DNA from: Melanocharis versteri | Taxonomy: Eukaryota; Chordata; Aves; Passeriformes; Melanocharitidae | NCBI GenBank assembly: GCA_013397845.1 | Contig: VZTG01001077.1 | Span: 1,130,484-1,194,483 of the forward strand | Length of the DNA: 64,000 nucleotides | Direction: 5' to 3' | In this document: positions 1 through 13,500 of the stretch, piece after piece | Layout: the number at the start of each line of letters is the position of its first letter | Position numbering within the stretch: the first letter of the stretch is position 1 | Notes under the pieces: model-generated | What the model was told of the DNA's origin: nothing | Database searches by the model: none | What the model saw: the letters and a program-made list of their open reading frames with translations, nothing else | Made by a program: the position numbers and the translations under genes

Positions 1-3000
1 TGTCTGTATAAAGTAAACAGAAGAACCTTGAGCAATACATTGTCTCTCTGGAAAGCTTCCTTGCAGGAGCAAGATATTTATAAAATGCCTAATGTACTGC
101 ATGCCTCTTTCATAAAGATTTCATAAATATGGAGCAAAATAAACAGAATGACTGAGGCAACGGCCTTGGGGAAACAAGTAAATAGAGCTCATTTCATATG
201 CAAAAAAAATAACGAGGAAAGATCAGTTACCACAGTTCTAATAACAAACAACAGATGGTTCATAACAGAAACTTAAATAACACTGTGTGTTTCAGGTAAG
301 AAATCCACACCAGGGACTGGAATATTTTCTGTCACTCCCCTAGATTTTCATTTTGCTCTGGAAGTACAAAGCAAGTGCCACAGCATCCTGGTCTTCCCCA
401 CAGTATTTTATCGCTGCACATGGGCGTTGCTGTGATACAGAATAACTGAAATGGTCCCCAAGGCTCCCTCCTTTCTCAGCCAATGCAAATACAAAAAGGG
501 TTTCTGGCACCAAAAGCTAATAAAATAACAAAAATTACTTTGAAAATGGCTGTACTGGATACAGTATCAAGTTATAGTTAACAAAATTCACGGATCTGCA
601 CCTTTCTACATGATCATTGTACTGAAATACACCTCAGCAGGATCTGAGAATAGTAGAGTATTTGCTTCAGGTTTCTGGCAGGAGAAAAACAGTTTATCAC
701 TGTGGAAATCTAAATTATATACACAGATTTCCTGCCACACTCCCTCCCCTGCCTAAATTTTACCCCATACCTACAAAGAAAACAATGGTATCTATCTCAG
801 TCCTTCTATTAATTGTTGATCCCATGCAAATGTAGTGTTCAGAAGAGTAGCTAAAACAACAGACAGTTTTTCATATTAGAAAATGAGGAAGAAGGTTAAA
901 ACCTTGAGGCGGATAATAGAGTTTTGCCCTGTAATCTCTACAAGCAATTGAACAAATTGATTAACTATATCTTTAGAAAAAGCAACTCTATGTAAAGCTT
1001 TTAAAAATATATCTTTCAGATTTCACATTCCAAAGCCTTGATTCAACTTGAAACAAATCTAAAAGTGGCCAGAGAACAAAGGACATCATTTAGACTACTG
1101 GACAAGTGTCACGCACTATTTCTGTCAAACACATTGGGTTTAAATAATATTTAAAATCATAAATCATAGTATTATGTTTTTTTAATGAATATATGAAGCA
1201 AGAGGAAGATTCATAATCTTAACACACACCTCCTCTAGCTGTAGTGGCACAACAGGAACCAAGTATTTATGTCTGACTGTGGTATAACTGCAATAGAGGC
1301 AACCACAAAGAGCTCGGACTTGGCAATCTGCCTATGTTTGAGACCATCCACTTTTTTACCTTTACCCATTCCTAAACACAGGGTGGCAACAGTAACCTAC
1401 CCCCAGCCTCTGAGAATCCTGACTCTGAAGTAGAATTAGTGGTAGCTTTTCCTGTGGTACTAAAATATCCCAAGGCATCAGTAGTTTAGCTTCTGCATTA
1501 GCCCCGATAGCTTATTCTTTAAAAGAAATAAAATGGGTAATTTCAGATGCTCAAAATTCATCTGATTTTGCAAAGCAGCTTGCACAGCTACATCGGACTT
1601 TACCAAACTGTGATAACAACCTTTATCGTTATAGCCCAATAGATGGAATAAACCGAAACAAAGATTCCTAAACAAAGGCTCCAGAATACCCAGAGTATAT
1701 TTCTACATTTAATTTTAGATATTTAATAACCATTTCTTACTTTAATCTTTGCACTCTTGGCTACAAAGGCACCTCTTCCAGCTCTATGTGAAATATCAGC
1801 TTATATAAATCTATAGTTGCTTAAGAGTAGAAAATACATTCAAAATTAAGTTAAGTGCAAAGATGCATAAACAGGCACATAGAGAACTGCAAAATACCTT
1901 CCTAGCTGTAGTTTGTAGTTCACCTCTACGCTAAGAAGCAACAGGAAAAGACTGTGCTCCAATCAACCTGCTCATGATTTCAAATATGAAATACCAGCAT
2001 GTGAATCTGAGTAAGTTACAGTTATGTGATTACTATATAAAACACAAAACTGTATATACAAATGAAACACCAAATACTGAAGGCATTTGCAAAAACCTGA
2101 GGACGTATACACACACATTTATTTTTTTTTCTCATGCACCTGAATACATCTACAGTGACAGGCATTAACTGATGTGTGTCTGCTGCTAACAGAGACCATG
2201 AAGCTAACTAAAATTCAACACAGATGCAAATTACATCTTTATGACAAAAAAATCACCCCATTTGTTCAGAAAAAGCCACAAATGTTACTTCTCTAGGTCA
2301 CAAAAAATGGTGTTATATGGCTGAGCATGGACAACATAACTTGAGAAAGCATTTGAGATATGGGAAATTTTAAATATTTCATGTCATTGCATTCCAAGAG
2401 ATCCTGAAAACCACGTGAAGACAATAAACACATAAATTATTGTCTTAAACATTTTTTTTTTTCTGTTTACTATTTGTCAAGGACAGAAATGTTTTACTTC
2501 TTTTGGAGGAAAGCAACCTCCAAGAGTTTTTAATGAAATGAAGGGTACCTGTCAGTTTACAGGCCAAACGTATGCGTTAATTGCCACATAGTCAAGCATT
2601 TTCAGCAGACTCTAAATATTTGATGCTTTTCTAGGCCTCCTTGCAATGCTGAAGTTGCGTTAGATCACAGGTTGCACAGGCACAAGCATGTGAATATGAC
2701 TCCTGCATAGCAGAGGATAATTCCTGAGCCTTGCATGCCTATAACTGGGCCTCTTTCTGGAGATCAGGATGGAGGAGTGACAAGTCTGTGACAGCAGCCA
2801 GGCTATGCTAAGTGCTGGGCTCCTCAGCGTGGGCAGCTCAGAGCACATGAAGAAGGCACAGTAGTAATAAAACTGTCCCCCAGACAGAGAAGAAGCTCAC
2901 AGTGAATTTAGGGACACACCTTAACACGAGTTAAGCAGCGACTCTGAGCAAAAATTTTGCAGGACTGCAATTATGACATTAGCTGCTTTCAGTTCAGACA

Positions 3001-6000
3001 GGCCATCTTTAGATACCTCAATCCTTCAGCAGCTCTTAGAGATGTATGTGAGGTCTGCTATGATTATCCTGCCTTTGATTAGAAGAAAGAGACTATGTAA
3101 CTCAAGTCCTAATTAATTTTTAAGGGTTTCTTTTTGGGAATCTGTTCAAAGATCATTAACACATTTTCTCAGTATTGGACATGACAATTAGAGAGACTAT
3201 TCCAATAGTTAATCAAGGAGTGTAAAAAAGTAATGAATAAAATTCACATATAATTCCACGTAGACTTTCATAACAGAGTTTAATTGAGCTTTAAGTGACT
3301 TGAAACACTTCAGTTGGTTCCTTTCTCTAAAGTAAAGTTCACTCATTCTGAATTCTTGCGTAAGTGTGCTTCTTAAAAATATCCCTTTAAAGCATTATTT
3401 CTACTAGCAATTGTTTACAACTTTATGTGAAATCAAAACAGGTTTTATTCCGTAGCATTTCAAGAGGTCTATGTACTCTTATAGCTTTTTTCCTAACAAA
3501 ATATTAATGGAAACAGAAGATGAAAGTTGTAACTTAATCCCCTTAATAGATGCAAAATAAAATGTCTCTCCTGGTATAGAAGTGTTGCTGAACCTATGAG
3601 AAAGTTTTTCCTGTATGTTCATAAAAGACTTGCGTTTGAACTTTTTTTTAAAAAAAAAGATAACGTATTTGAAGAAACCCAAAAGATTCAGATCAAAACA
3701 TTAGAGTTTTGACATTTCTTACTTCTACTTGGATAAAAATCTCTTGAGTATAATGAGAATTTCTGAGTAAACACTGCAAGAAGTGTTTCTTTATTAAAGA
3801 AGTACATTATATGATTAATGAGATTTCTAAATGTGGAATTAAGAAACTCTAGGTGTAAGAAAATGTCCCTGGATTTAATAAAACTGAAGCTTCTTCAATT
3901 TTATGTTGTACAAATTGTGTGAAAATTCCACATATTCAAGTTACAGTAATACTCTTATTAAAAGTGTGCAAAAAAAAAAACCCCAGTTTTTGATTCAAGA
4001 AGACAAGTATACATACGAAAATATTTTAACCACAGTTTTAGACTACAAATAAGCAACACTATATCCAGGATAGAAAATGCTCCCATAGGCCTATAATGCT
4101 TTGTTAAATAGATAACATAGATAACTGCTTTTATTTACTCCCTGAAATATATTCCAATATATTTTCCCTCTAACATACAAATTTTGCTGAGAATTAACAA
4201 CTCTGGGACCTGTGGAACAGCATACAGTAACAAAAAACATCTTCAGAAATGTCTAGGCTTGTTCTACAGGTACATACAAATGTATGGGCCAGCATGCAAA
4301 GAATGTAACCTCCACGTTCACTGCATTTCTCAGCTGCTGAAAATGTTGTCTAACCAGTTTCAGGAGTCTCTATAAAATACCAAAATAATCTGAAAAAGAA
4401 CCTCTGTTACCAACTAAGAGGCATTAAAAGTTCCTGTTACATTATCAAGACTGTTTTGTACTGCGTCTAAGCCAGCTGGCAGCCAAACACAGATGAAGAA
4501 CACTCACTTCTCTGCGTGTGGCTGGGTACAATGGCACGGGGATGCTCAGAACCTCAACACTGATGCTCTGGGAGGTTCACATGTCACTCCCGATTTGCCA
4601 TTTACATGAGCCTAATTACCAATTCTGATATCGAACAAATCATCAGGCATATGGTAAATTGAAGCATGACAGCATTATTTTACAGAAGCTACAATTCTGC
4701 TAAAATCTATATGACTAGCTTTTAAGAAGCAAACCATTATTTATAATCCTGAAAAAAACCACAAAACATTAATATTTATGACATTATAAATCTCCATAGA
4801 AGCCTGTGCCTACTTACAAAGGTAAAAGAATTACAGGTTTTTAGGAATCTAATTGTTTTGCCAAAATCCCACTGAATGCATATTGCAGCGCCTAAGTCAT
4901 CAGCCTCATCTTCATCGGTACATCATAAAGGCCTCTATGTAATTTATGTACTCCAGTATGCCAAGTCACATTAAGTTTTCTAGGTCAGAGAAATATTTTG
5001 GGATGAACTGTGAAAGGACTGAAATACAGATTAGTACTCACTTCAAAGGTTCTGCTAATTTTTAAGAACTTTAAACGATGTCACTGTGACAGCAGTTTAG
5101 AAATTTGGTAAATTTCCTATGAATAGAAAAGTGCATTTTCTCTGCCAGATTAGATACCAGTCAAGCACAGCCAAGGGGAAGCTGTTATAAAATACCATCC
5201 TCTCACTGATTTGTATTCTTCTGGTAAAATTTTGACCAATCTGTCAAGCTGTCCCATGAACATAATTTTTACAAGGATTCCTCTGAGCAACGACTAGAAG
5301 TATCATAACACCTACAGACACTGCCTGAGAAAGCCAAACAAATTATGGTAATTAGATACCAAATCTATCTGTTGAAGTTGAAGGACAGTTTAGAAAAACA
5401 CACAGAACTCTGACAGAGAGAAATACGAATTCAATTCCTGTGCTTCTTAAGTATTTGCTTGAAAAGTATAGATTTAAAACACACATCATTCTCCTAAAAC
5501 TGATGATAAAAATTTTATAAACACAAAATATAGCATAGGAAAAAAACCCAAATCTACCCATATTATCTACTCCCATGAACTATATTTTTTTAAAAATAAG
5601 CTGCCTACGATTACAAATGCTTCATGTAACAACTGCACAAACCTCAAGCAAGTCAAAATATAAAAACATCCAGGAGACTAAAAAATAACAAATATGACTA
5701 TTTATTCTACTACAATAACATGTGTTAGAGGAAATTAATTAGAAAGATTCAGAAAAGTTATTCAAACCCATAAAACTAAGAACTAGAAACAATTAGGAGG
5801 TGATATTTGCACAAATAACTGTGACTTCAGAATGACATCCAAGTAAACAATATCAGATTTTGAAAGACTTGTTACCAATCTGGCCAAATTTCATATGGAA
5901 AATTACCTATAGATAATAAGCACAGAATGTGAAGACCTGTAAGAGGTTTTCTTTTCAGAATTTAATCCTACTCTCCAGGAAAATTTTGTTCTGCTGTAGG

Positions 6001-6393
6001 AAAGAGTAAAAGTTAGTAAACCAGTAAAGTAAAAGAACTAAACTTAATAGCTTGTATCAAATTGATAGGTATTTTTGGTATAAATGGAAATTATGTCTAA
6101 AAAGCGATATACAGGAAGGAAAATGGAGACTGTAATTGCCTTAATATAGCACATCAGTGGTCTGTCTAGTTCAGCATTTTTTCTTCAGAAACATGCATAA
6201 AAAATGCTTAATGAAGCAAACTAGACATGCATAAATCATCAGCTGCCTTCAGCAAATGCTTCATGAACTCAGAGATGGCTTTACAACATTAGTATTTAAG
6301 GGCAACCACAGACCATTTCAAACTATTCTTAGAGAAAAAAATGTATGTTTAAATCTGCAATTATCTTTGCTGCAAATTTTATTTTGTGTTTCT
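1..6393. other. AT-rich stretch without a recognisable gene
   Basis: Unique-looking AT-rich DNA. Open frames in both strands stay under about 75 codons and none has a convincing codon pattern or splice context. Around 2860-2935 there is a weak resemblance (a GTCCCCCAGA...AGCTCACAGT block) to the internal part of an old amniote interspersed repeat, too degraded to call. Short A or T runs, such as the T run near 2451-2462, are the only simple sequence. No promoter or CpG-rich region is visible. Confidence 0.6.
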
Positions 6394-6410
6394 GGTGGGG
6401 GCGGGCAGGG
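6394..6410 (+). other. short G-rich tract, possible imperfect G-quadruplex
   Basis: The tract reads GGTGGGGGCGGGCAGGG. It has three runs of three or more G plus a leading GG, so a four-track quadruplex would need a bulge or only two tetrads. It stands out from an AT-rich surround. No gene or promoter is linked to it. Confidence 0.3.
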
Positions 6411-7043
6411 ACAGAAGTGCTTTCCCTATCACTCCTTGGTATTCAGGTTGTACCTATTGATGTAGAATAATATATTTTGTCAGTCTATTTTTTAAGAACT
6501 TGTGATAATTTAGAAACATAATGAATTACAGATGTAGGGCTGCTGCAGGTTTGCACGAATTGCTTGTTCTTGAAGATTACTGTGATTACTTTCTCCTTTC
6601 TTGTGAATATTTCTTATTTTATAACAGTTATTCAACTACTCCTTGTTTGTTCCAATCCCTTATGAACTCATATATCCCTACTTTATAAAACAGAGGGAAT
6701 AATTTATGAATTACTATGCAGTTAAGGAATCACAATAAAATCACATTGTAGTCAATGACTAAATTCTAAGATAGCAAAAAGACACATGATCCAATTAAAT
6801 TACTGTTTTCAGTAGCATAAGAGCCAGAGGAAAGAAAAACTGTGGGACTACAGAGATAGAAAGTTCACTCCGTGTCTAAAACCGCTCTAGCAGGTCAAAG
6901 GGACAAAGAGCAGGAACAAAACAAGATGATGATTCATTAGAATCTCAAATCAAAATGATGACACTTAACAAATCTCTGCAAGGGATGGTATGATCAAGGG
7001 CACACGCCCTGTCCTTCCTCATCCTCACATCCCCAGGGGCCTG

Positions 7044-7091
7044 GCACTGAAAGCTGCACTTTCAGCTGCACTGAAAGCTGAAACTTTCACA
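7044..7091. repeat. tandem pair of 24-bp units, each able to form a hairpin
   Basis: Two adjacent 24-base units start with the same GCACTGAAAGCTG. Unit 1 (7044-7067) contains a perfect 7-bp inverted repeat, CTGAAAG at 7047-7053 and CTTTCAG at 7059-7065, around a 5-base loop. Unit 2 (7068-7091) contains TGAAAG and CTTTCA around a 6-base loop. The duplication and both stems are read directly from the sequence. A function is not indicated; a local slippage duplication is the simplest explanation. Confidence 0.7.
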
Positions 7092-7308
7092 GTGGCCACC
7101 TTCAACACACGATTCAATGTGCCTTCAAAGACTCACTTCTGATTTTGGGGATGTTCTTCACTTTGTGAATAATTGTTCTTCTAATTATTTTACACAATCA
7201 TTTTGAATAGAAGTGTCTACATTGGCTTCAGCGAGCAAAGAATAAGCATAAGGAAGAAATTATTTGAATGGCAGAAACCTAAATGTTATACCATGCACTC
7301 AGTGATGG

Positions 7309-7548
7309 TCACCCTTCCACAGATGTATTCCCTGACCACTTAACAGGATCTCCTCTATTTTCATTGTCACTCAGTTTATCCAGCACTATGTTATTTTGGC
7401 CATTCACTTGCACAATTAGCTCATAAAAGGATACCATGGGCCTTTTCAGGTCTATTGTAAACTGTGTCTGGTGAATGATTTGCCCCAGCTGGGGGTACTG
7501 CCCTGCTGCATGGGAAGGCAGCATCCTTAACTCATGGACGGCTGAATG
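7309..7548 (-). other. open block with coding-like codon use, unidentified
   Basis: Read on the minus strand, this block is open for about 80 codons between an upstream TAA and a terminal TGA. It contains an ATG at 7524 and is rich in CTG, GTG, CAG and GAC codons, unusual for the AT-rich surround. The predicted peptide has a mixed composition (for example MVSFYELIVQVNG) with no signal peptide, membrane segment or domain that I recognise. It could be the remnant of a retroposed gene, a transposon-derived coding piece, a conserved non-coding element or chance. I did not find flanking splice sites good enough to call an exon. Confidence 0.2.
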
Positions 7549-10500
7549 GCATTATTGGAAGGAATGAATGAGGTCTTTGTGGATATACCAGGAAGCCAGA
7601 AAGGAAAACTGATCTATTTTTCGAAGAGGTCCTTTCCTCACTAGAAATTGCCTGTACAGCACCTTCTCTAAATGATGTAGGATTCATTCTCAAAAGAAAA
7701 ATTAGGGTTCTACAGCAAGTAGTATCCAGTTGGTCTCACATGCCTATTGGGTGAAAATATATGAAAAAATGCAAGACCCATAGTAAAATAAAAGTATGCA
7801 ATTTCCCTTTATTCAGACCTAACTTTAACTGCATACTTCTATGACAAAAGTCTGTGTTTGATGTTAGACTGAAATATCACTGTTCATATGCTACTGAAGA
7901 ATTCTCCTAGAAAAGACTTTTTGTATTACAATGTTCCAGTCCAGCTCTAAAAAACTCCTTTAATTTATATCACTTCTGCCTGTGTTGTTTTTTCCCCTCT
8001 CCTCTCTGGATGTTCCACTTAAAGAAAGATTTTAAAAAATCGGAAACTTACTGCTTGTTACTCTGGTCGCAGTTACCAATTAACAAGTAGTGCTAGACTT
8101 CAAACACTTCTCGAGTGCAACAAATTATGTGATCTGCCTTGTTCTAATACACTATAATCCCATTAAACTACAGCAATTCTTTATTGCAGGGATCATGCAA
8201 AGAGAACAACAGAATTTTTTGTAAACGAATGACTGCTTTGATAGCAGTAGGAATACCAAATTTCAAGCCCCTCATTAAAGGAAACTCATTACTATTAACA
8301 GTTTCTACTTATGTTCTCAGTATGCTTAATATCTACTGAATCCACTCAGTTAAGGAATGAGAGAGGATCTTAAATTAAATATTTTAAAAGCCCATTTCTT
8401 CCCCTTCTTTCTGTGCCTTCAGATGCTGTAAGCATTAGAATTGGTAATGCCTGCACCCAGTTTAGGCCACCAATGAATTGGGGTTCCACTATCATTTACT
8501 GTTCAGAAGGACTGGCAAACAGAAAAGTACACTTTTTTTCTTACTCAAAGTGGGCATGATCTGGTTTTCAGACCACGTGACAAGTTTAATGCCCAGGGCC
8601 AACAATCATTAATACAGAAGTCGCAAAGCCCGTGTATGTTTTCCTTTATGGTCCCGCTCTCTGGTCTCTCTTATTTTTCGAAACTGCAAAATGTGCAAGA
8701 CCATCATTATGCTCAGGGAAAACCATCACTGGCTAATGATAACAATTCGGTGAGGTTCAAGGAATAAACATATTAGGTGACGCACATATGACTGAGGAAA
8801 TTTCCTTCAGTGCATAGATAAGCAAAGCCAGTCTCATAAAGAATGGTGAGGTTACATGGCTTAGTGCCACTAGAACAAAAAAATTAACCATATTGAATGG
8901 GATCTTGTTCATCATCATGAGCTTCATCTAATTCCATTCTTTAGAAGCCTTCATTTATCTAACTTACAAAGAATACGTTAAACAAAAGCACTTCACGATA
9001 TTAGTGCAATTTACATCAAATGCACTAGAGAAAATTACCTAATACAATTTTCTAAACCATTTACTGTTATGAACTAGGAACTAAATGAGAAAATTGCATT
9101 TTATGATTTGTAGGCTATTGAAAAAAAAACTCTACACCTGAATTCACACAATCTGCATTACTTTGATTCTCTCTCAGTGGTAAAGGGCCTTAGTAAAGCA
9201 GAGAACCAGAAATAATGCTCTATGAATTAAACTGAAAAATGTGTGAAGTCTCTCTGAATCTGCATAAGCAAGACACTGCTTTTGGTTTCTCCTCACACTT
9301 TGGAACCTGAGGAAGGGAACTCACTTCCCACTTTGGTTTGATTTACCTCCAAAGCAAACAGAAGACAGGACTGATGAAAAAAGGTCTAATTTTTTTCAAA
9401 AGCATACATGTGAATCAATATTTGGAAATATCATCAGCATTTTTGTTATTTGTCTGATCTTTACACAAATGCCACAAATGTGATTGAGTCAGCTTCACTC
9501 CACCCCAAAATATTAATAAATATTTACATTAACATAAACTTCCCAGAAATTCAAGCAGATGCAATAAAAAAAAACTGTAAAACCTTGAAAAACCCTTCTT
9601 TTTTTCCAGAAGGCAGTCTTTGGAGATCTACTGAAAAAGCTTCTACTAACAGATCTTTGTATTCAGCAGAAAAGTAATTATTTAATTTTATATAATAATA
9701 TAATCATCGTGAACATTTTTACACTATCCAAGCAGCCTGTAAAATATTTAAACTACTTAAGAGTAAACTTTGTTTTAAGGTCAAGAAATGAGAAATTCAG
9801 AGGGCTTATAATTTACACTTTGATATAAATCTGTGATCAGTAGTGTCTAATTTACAGGCTTTCTATCTTAATATTGTATTCTTTTTCTTAAGGCCAGGAA
9901 AGAGTTTCTGTTCAATAATCACAAGGGGGCAAAAGATATTTCCAGGAACATAAGGATTACACAAATAGCATAATGAACAGTTTTCTTCTATTAATTGCTT
10001 TAGAAAAAGTAAGGTTTTATTAATTGCATTAGTAATAATAAATTATTTTATTATTTTATCATCTTTTTCTCTTCCATTTTCTGTTTTGCTGCTTTCACCG
10101 CATAAAATTAATAGGGTTTAATTTGTTAAATGAGATTGTAGACAAGTTTAGCTATAAAACTTCAAATAAACTCTTCATTCAGAATTCACTCTATACACCA
10201 ACGGGAACTAAGGTCATATCAACATAAGCTACTGTATTAAAAACAATTACAGTCACCACACTTTTTAAATTGTGGAAGTTCCAGAAAGCAGATTTATGAA
10301 ATTACATGGGTTTAGTTTTTATTTGACAGTTTTTGATCAAATAGAGTGGAGAAAAATTGCTAATTTATATCTTGGACTATGAACCTGAAATGTGTTACAG
10401 ATAACTCTTATCACATTTACTTACACACTGATGACTATTTTCCCTCTTCCCACACCCCTAAAAGTTTTTAGGATGTCAGAAAAATTGAAAAACACTAAAG

Positions 10501-13500
10501 TAGCCATACCTCAGCTAAAGAAAACAGATATGCTGGTTTAGGGATTTACAGAACCCTCTAGAAAGGTTGGTACCAAAAAGAACAAGGCAAAATTGCCGAA
10601 CGTAATTCTATATATCAGGTCAAGAGAAAATAGAGGACACTGAACTTTTTTTTTCCTGAAATAAGCCTTATTCAGAAAAAAAACCAGTTACTAAATCACA
10701 CTACGTTGTGCAACAAAGATAACAAAGAAATACTGCAGACTCCACGTTTTCCTGGATAGCAAGATTAACAGTTCCACAGTTAGATTTCCTCTCTCTTTTA
10801 TAGGATCTGGATCTCATAGTGCTGTTAAATCTCTTCAGGGATTTGGAAAACTTGTACATAAATTGTGGAATGAAAATAAAGTGCCCAAAGCATGCAGCTA
10901 TAACAAATACATCCCTGATTACACGTGGCGAGCATTGTAGCAGTGTAATATGGCAGAAAATGCACACATCAAAATCATGTGGAAATTTATGTGGGATTTA
11001 TGCCAAAATACAGTGGAACTGCTGAAAGCGCCTTAGTAATTCTAAGCTTTCTTAAGCGCATCTTCATAGAAATACATGACAATAATAAGAAAAACTGTGA
11101 TCAATACAGCTTTCTCTTGCTATAGCAATTAGTAATATCAATAGCAATCCATGAAATATTTGCTATAAAATCTTTACGCAACAAAAGTCAAATTTTGCCA
11201 TTGTTCCTGCCTATCTTATACTTCTAAGTACTGAAGGTGGAAATATAAAGTAGCCCTTACATGATGTTCTATCCAAGGAGTCTGATGCAATCAATATTAA
11301 ATTTAAGATCAAACTAAAACTTGAAAACTCTAGAGCTTAAAAAGACAGTCAAGTGTTAAAATAAATTAGAACACTAGATGTGTTTTACTTTGTATGAATA
11401 AGAGTGCAAATTTTATGTTATCACATCTAGTAAGGTAGTAACAGCATAGGAAGTGTGCAAAATTATAAGGTACAAACACATTTAACAAAAAAAATAGCAA
11501 GGAAAGCAACTTTGTGAAAATAAGTTTATCTTTGCGACATTTTTTCTCAAACTCTAGATAAAATCTGCATGCATTTTTCCTGAACTTTTTACTTTTACTC
11601 TTAACTTTTATACTGATTTTTTTTAAACTCTTATAAAGTATGTTTTTAAACACTTTCATTTACATTTTAAACATCTACAAATTGCCACATTAATCACTCT
11701 GAGTTTTAAAAGGGAATTAACAAGATAGCTAAAGCACTAATTATGGCTATTTCTCTCTAATAAAAAATAATACTTCCCGCATGTGCAATTTACTCCCTCC
11801 AAGAGTCTCAACACTTTAAGATGCCTGAGGGTCAAACTTTGCAGAGATGTCAAAGCTGTGGTACATTACATCGTATAAAATATATATTAAAAAATCTGGC
11901 ATCTACAGCATGCCCAAGTGTAAAACAGTACGGGCTGCAGTGAAGAGCAACAAATAGGACTCTAAAAGATGATATATGCCTCAAGTCTGCTGTGTCATAA
12001 ATTCCTTTCCTATGGTGTTCTCAGGAGGTTGCCCTGGTTCAAAACTCTTAAAGTCATCTGCAGGCTTCTCAGACCACATACTGGAAAACCTCAGGCATTT
12101 GCTTTGAACTGGGGAATGCCTTGAACAGTTTGTGACCTGCACGGACTGAAAAACTTTCTCTGGAGAAAGCTGGAGAGCAGAAGGAGGATGTCAAAATTTG
12201 CAACTTTCAACCCTTGCAACTGAAAGAATTTTTATCAAAATACAGTGCAAAATCACATCATACAGAACCAGGACATGAAATTTATTATCAGTATCCAAAT
12301 TGTACTGATTCAAGAAGTAATTAATATGTGTTGGAGGGAAGCGTTTAGTCAAAAGTAACCAAGGAAAGGATACATCTTACTTTTGCAAATGTACTACCAA
12401 CTGCTTTAATCACAGAGAGGTTTGGAGCTTCAAAAACCTGAGGACAAAATACTTGGTTTTTTACCTCTCCTCAGAAGCATATTATTGCAAAACCTCTCTT
12501 AGACAAGTACTGTCAAATATGAGACCAAGTGTTATAATCTGACTATTATAATGTATTGGAGACAGCTGCACTTTGTTATCTTTTCCATGATACTAATGGT
12601 ATACAAATACCAATGCCAAACAAAATACCAAATACCAGTTGTATACCAACTACATAATGTCAAATTCGTAAGTAGTGTATCCCTCTTAATGAAGCAGATT
12701 AGCCTTCTAAAAATTTTTGAGGTGTAGTCTACTTGGTATGCAAACTTCAAAACCATATCAACGTTAGTTGTTCCCCTTACCAGTATTTATATTTAAGCAT
12801 AGAATTTAAACAATCTTATTCTTCTAGCATGTAAGTACAGCTAATTTGGCCCTGAGATCTAGAGGTCATTAGGGAAACTCTATTATCTCTTTTCCTGAAT
12901 GTAAAAGTTGAAGTTTTTCTCTGTGTTTCAGGCAAGTTGTGCTAAAAAAGCAGCAGGTCATCTTGAAGTTCAAGCCACATTGTTATAGTTTCATTTTTAG
13001 CCAATTCATTGTTTTGCTCTATCTCTATACAAAAGTCTTTGACTGCCCATATCAACTATAACAATTTGAAACTCCTTTCATCTGCAGCATTTATATCAAT
13101 GCGAGCAGATATTAACATACAGTTTAAACATACATATGCTAAAATGGCTTCAATACAATTCTGGAGGGAATTTTTTAAGGTGATTCTAATGCCTCTAAAA
13201 GGAAAAATGCATGTAGAAATACCCAGTTAATGACAGAAAAAAAAAAAAAGTGGTTTCTATTCTTCTGTACCTTGCCTTCTGAAGTTTCCAGAAAATAAAC
13301 AGCAGACCAAAAAGCATCTCAATGTGGAATCTAGTTAAGAGTCTGAAGGCCAGTGCGTTGAGCTAAGGTGTATCTGAGAACACAAATACCATCGTTTTAA
13401 AACACAAACTCAAAGCCACAGTGATTCCTTGCAAAAAGGAGTATCTAGTGCACAGCATACAGTTTCTGTTCCAATCAAAACCTCATCAAGTCTAGCTAAA

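Noticed and set aside
12597..12612. TGGTAT/ATACCA stem as a structured RNA or operator
   Set aside because: A 6-bp stem in AT-rich sequence is common by chance and nothing around it adds support.
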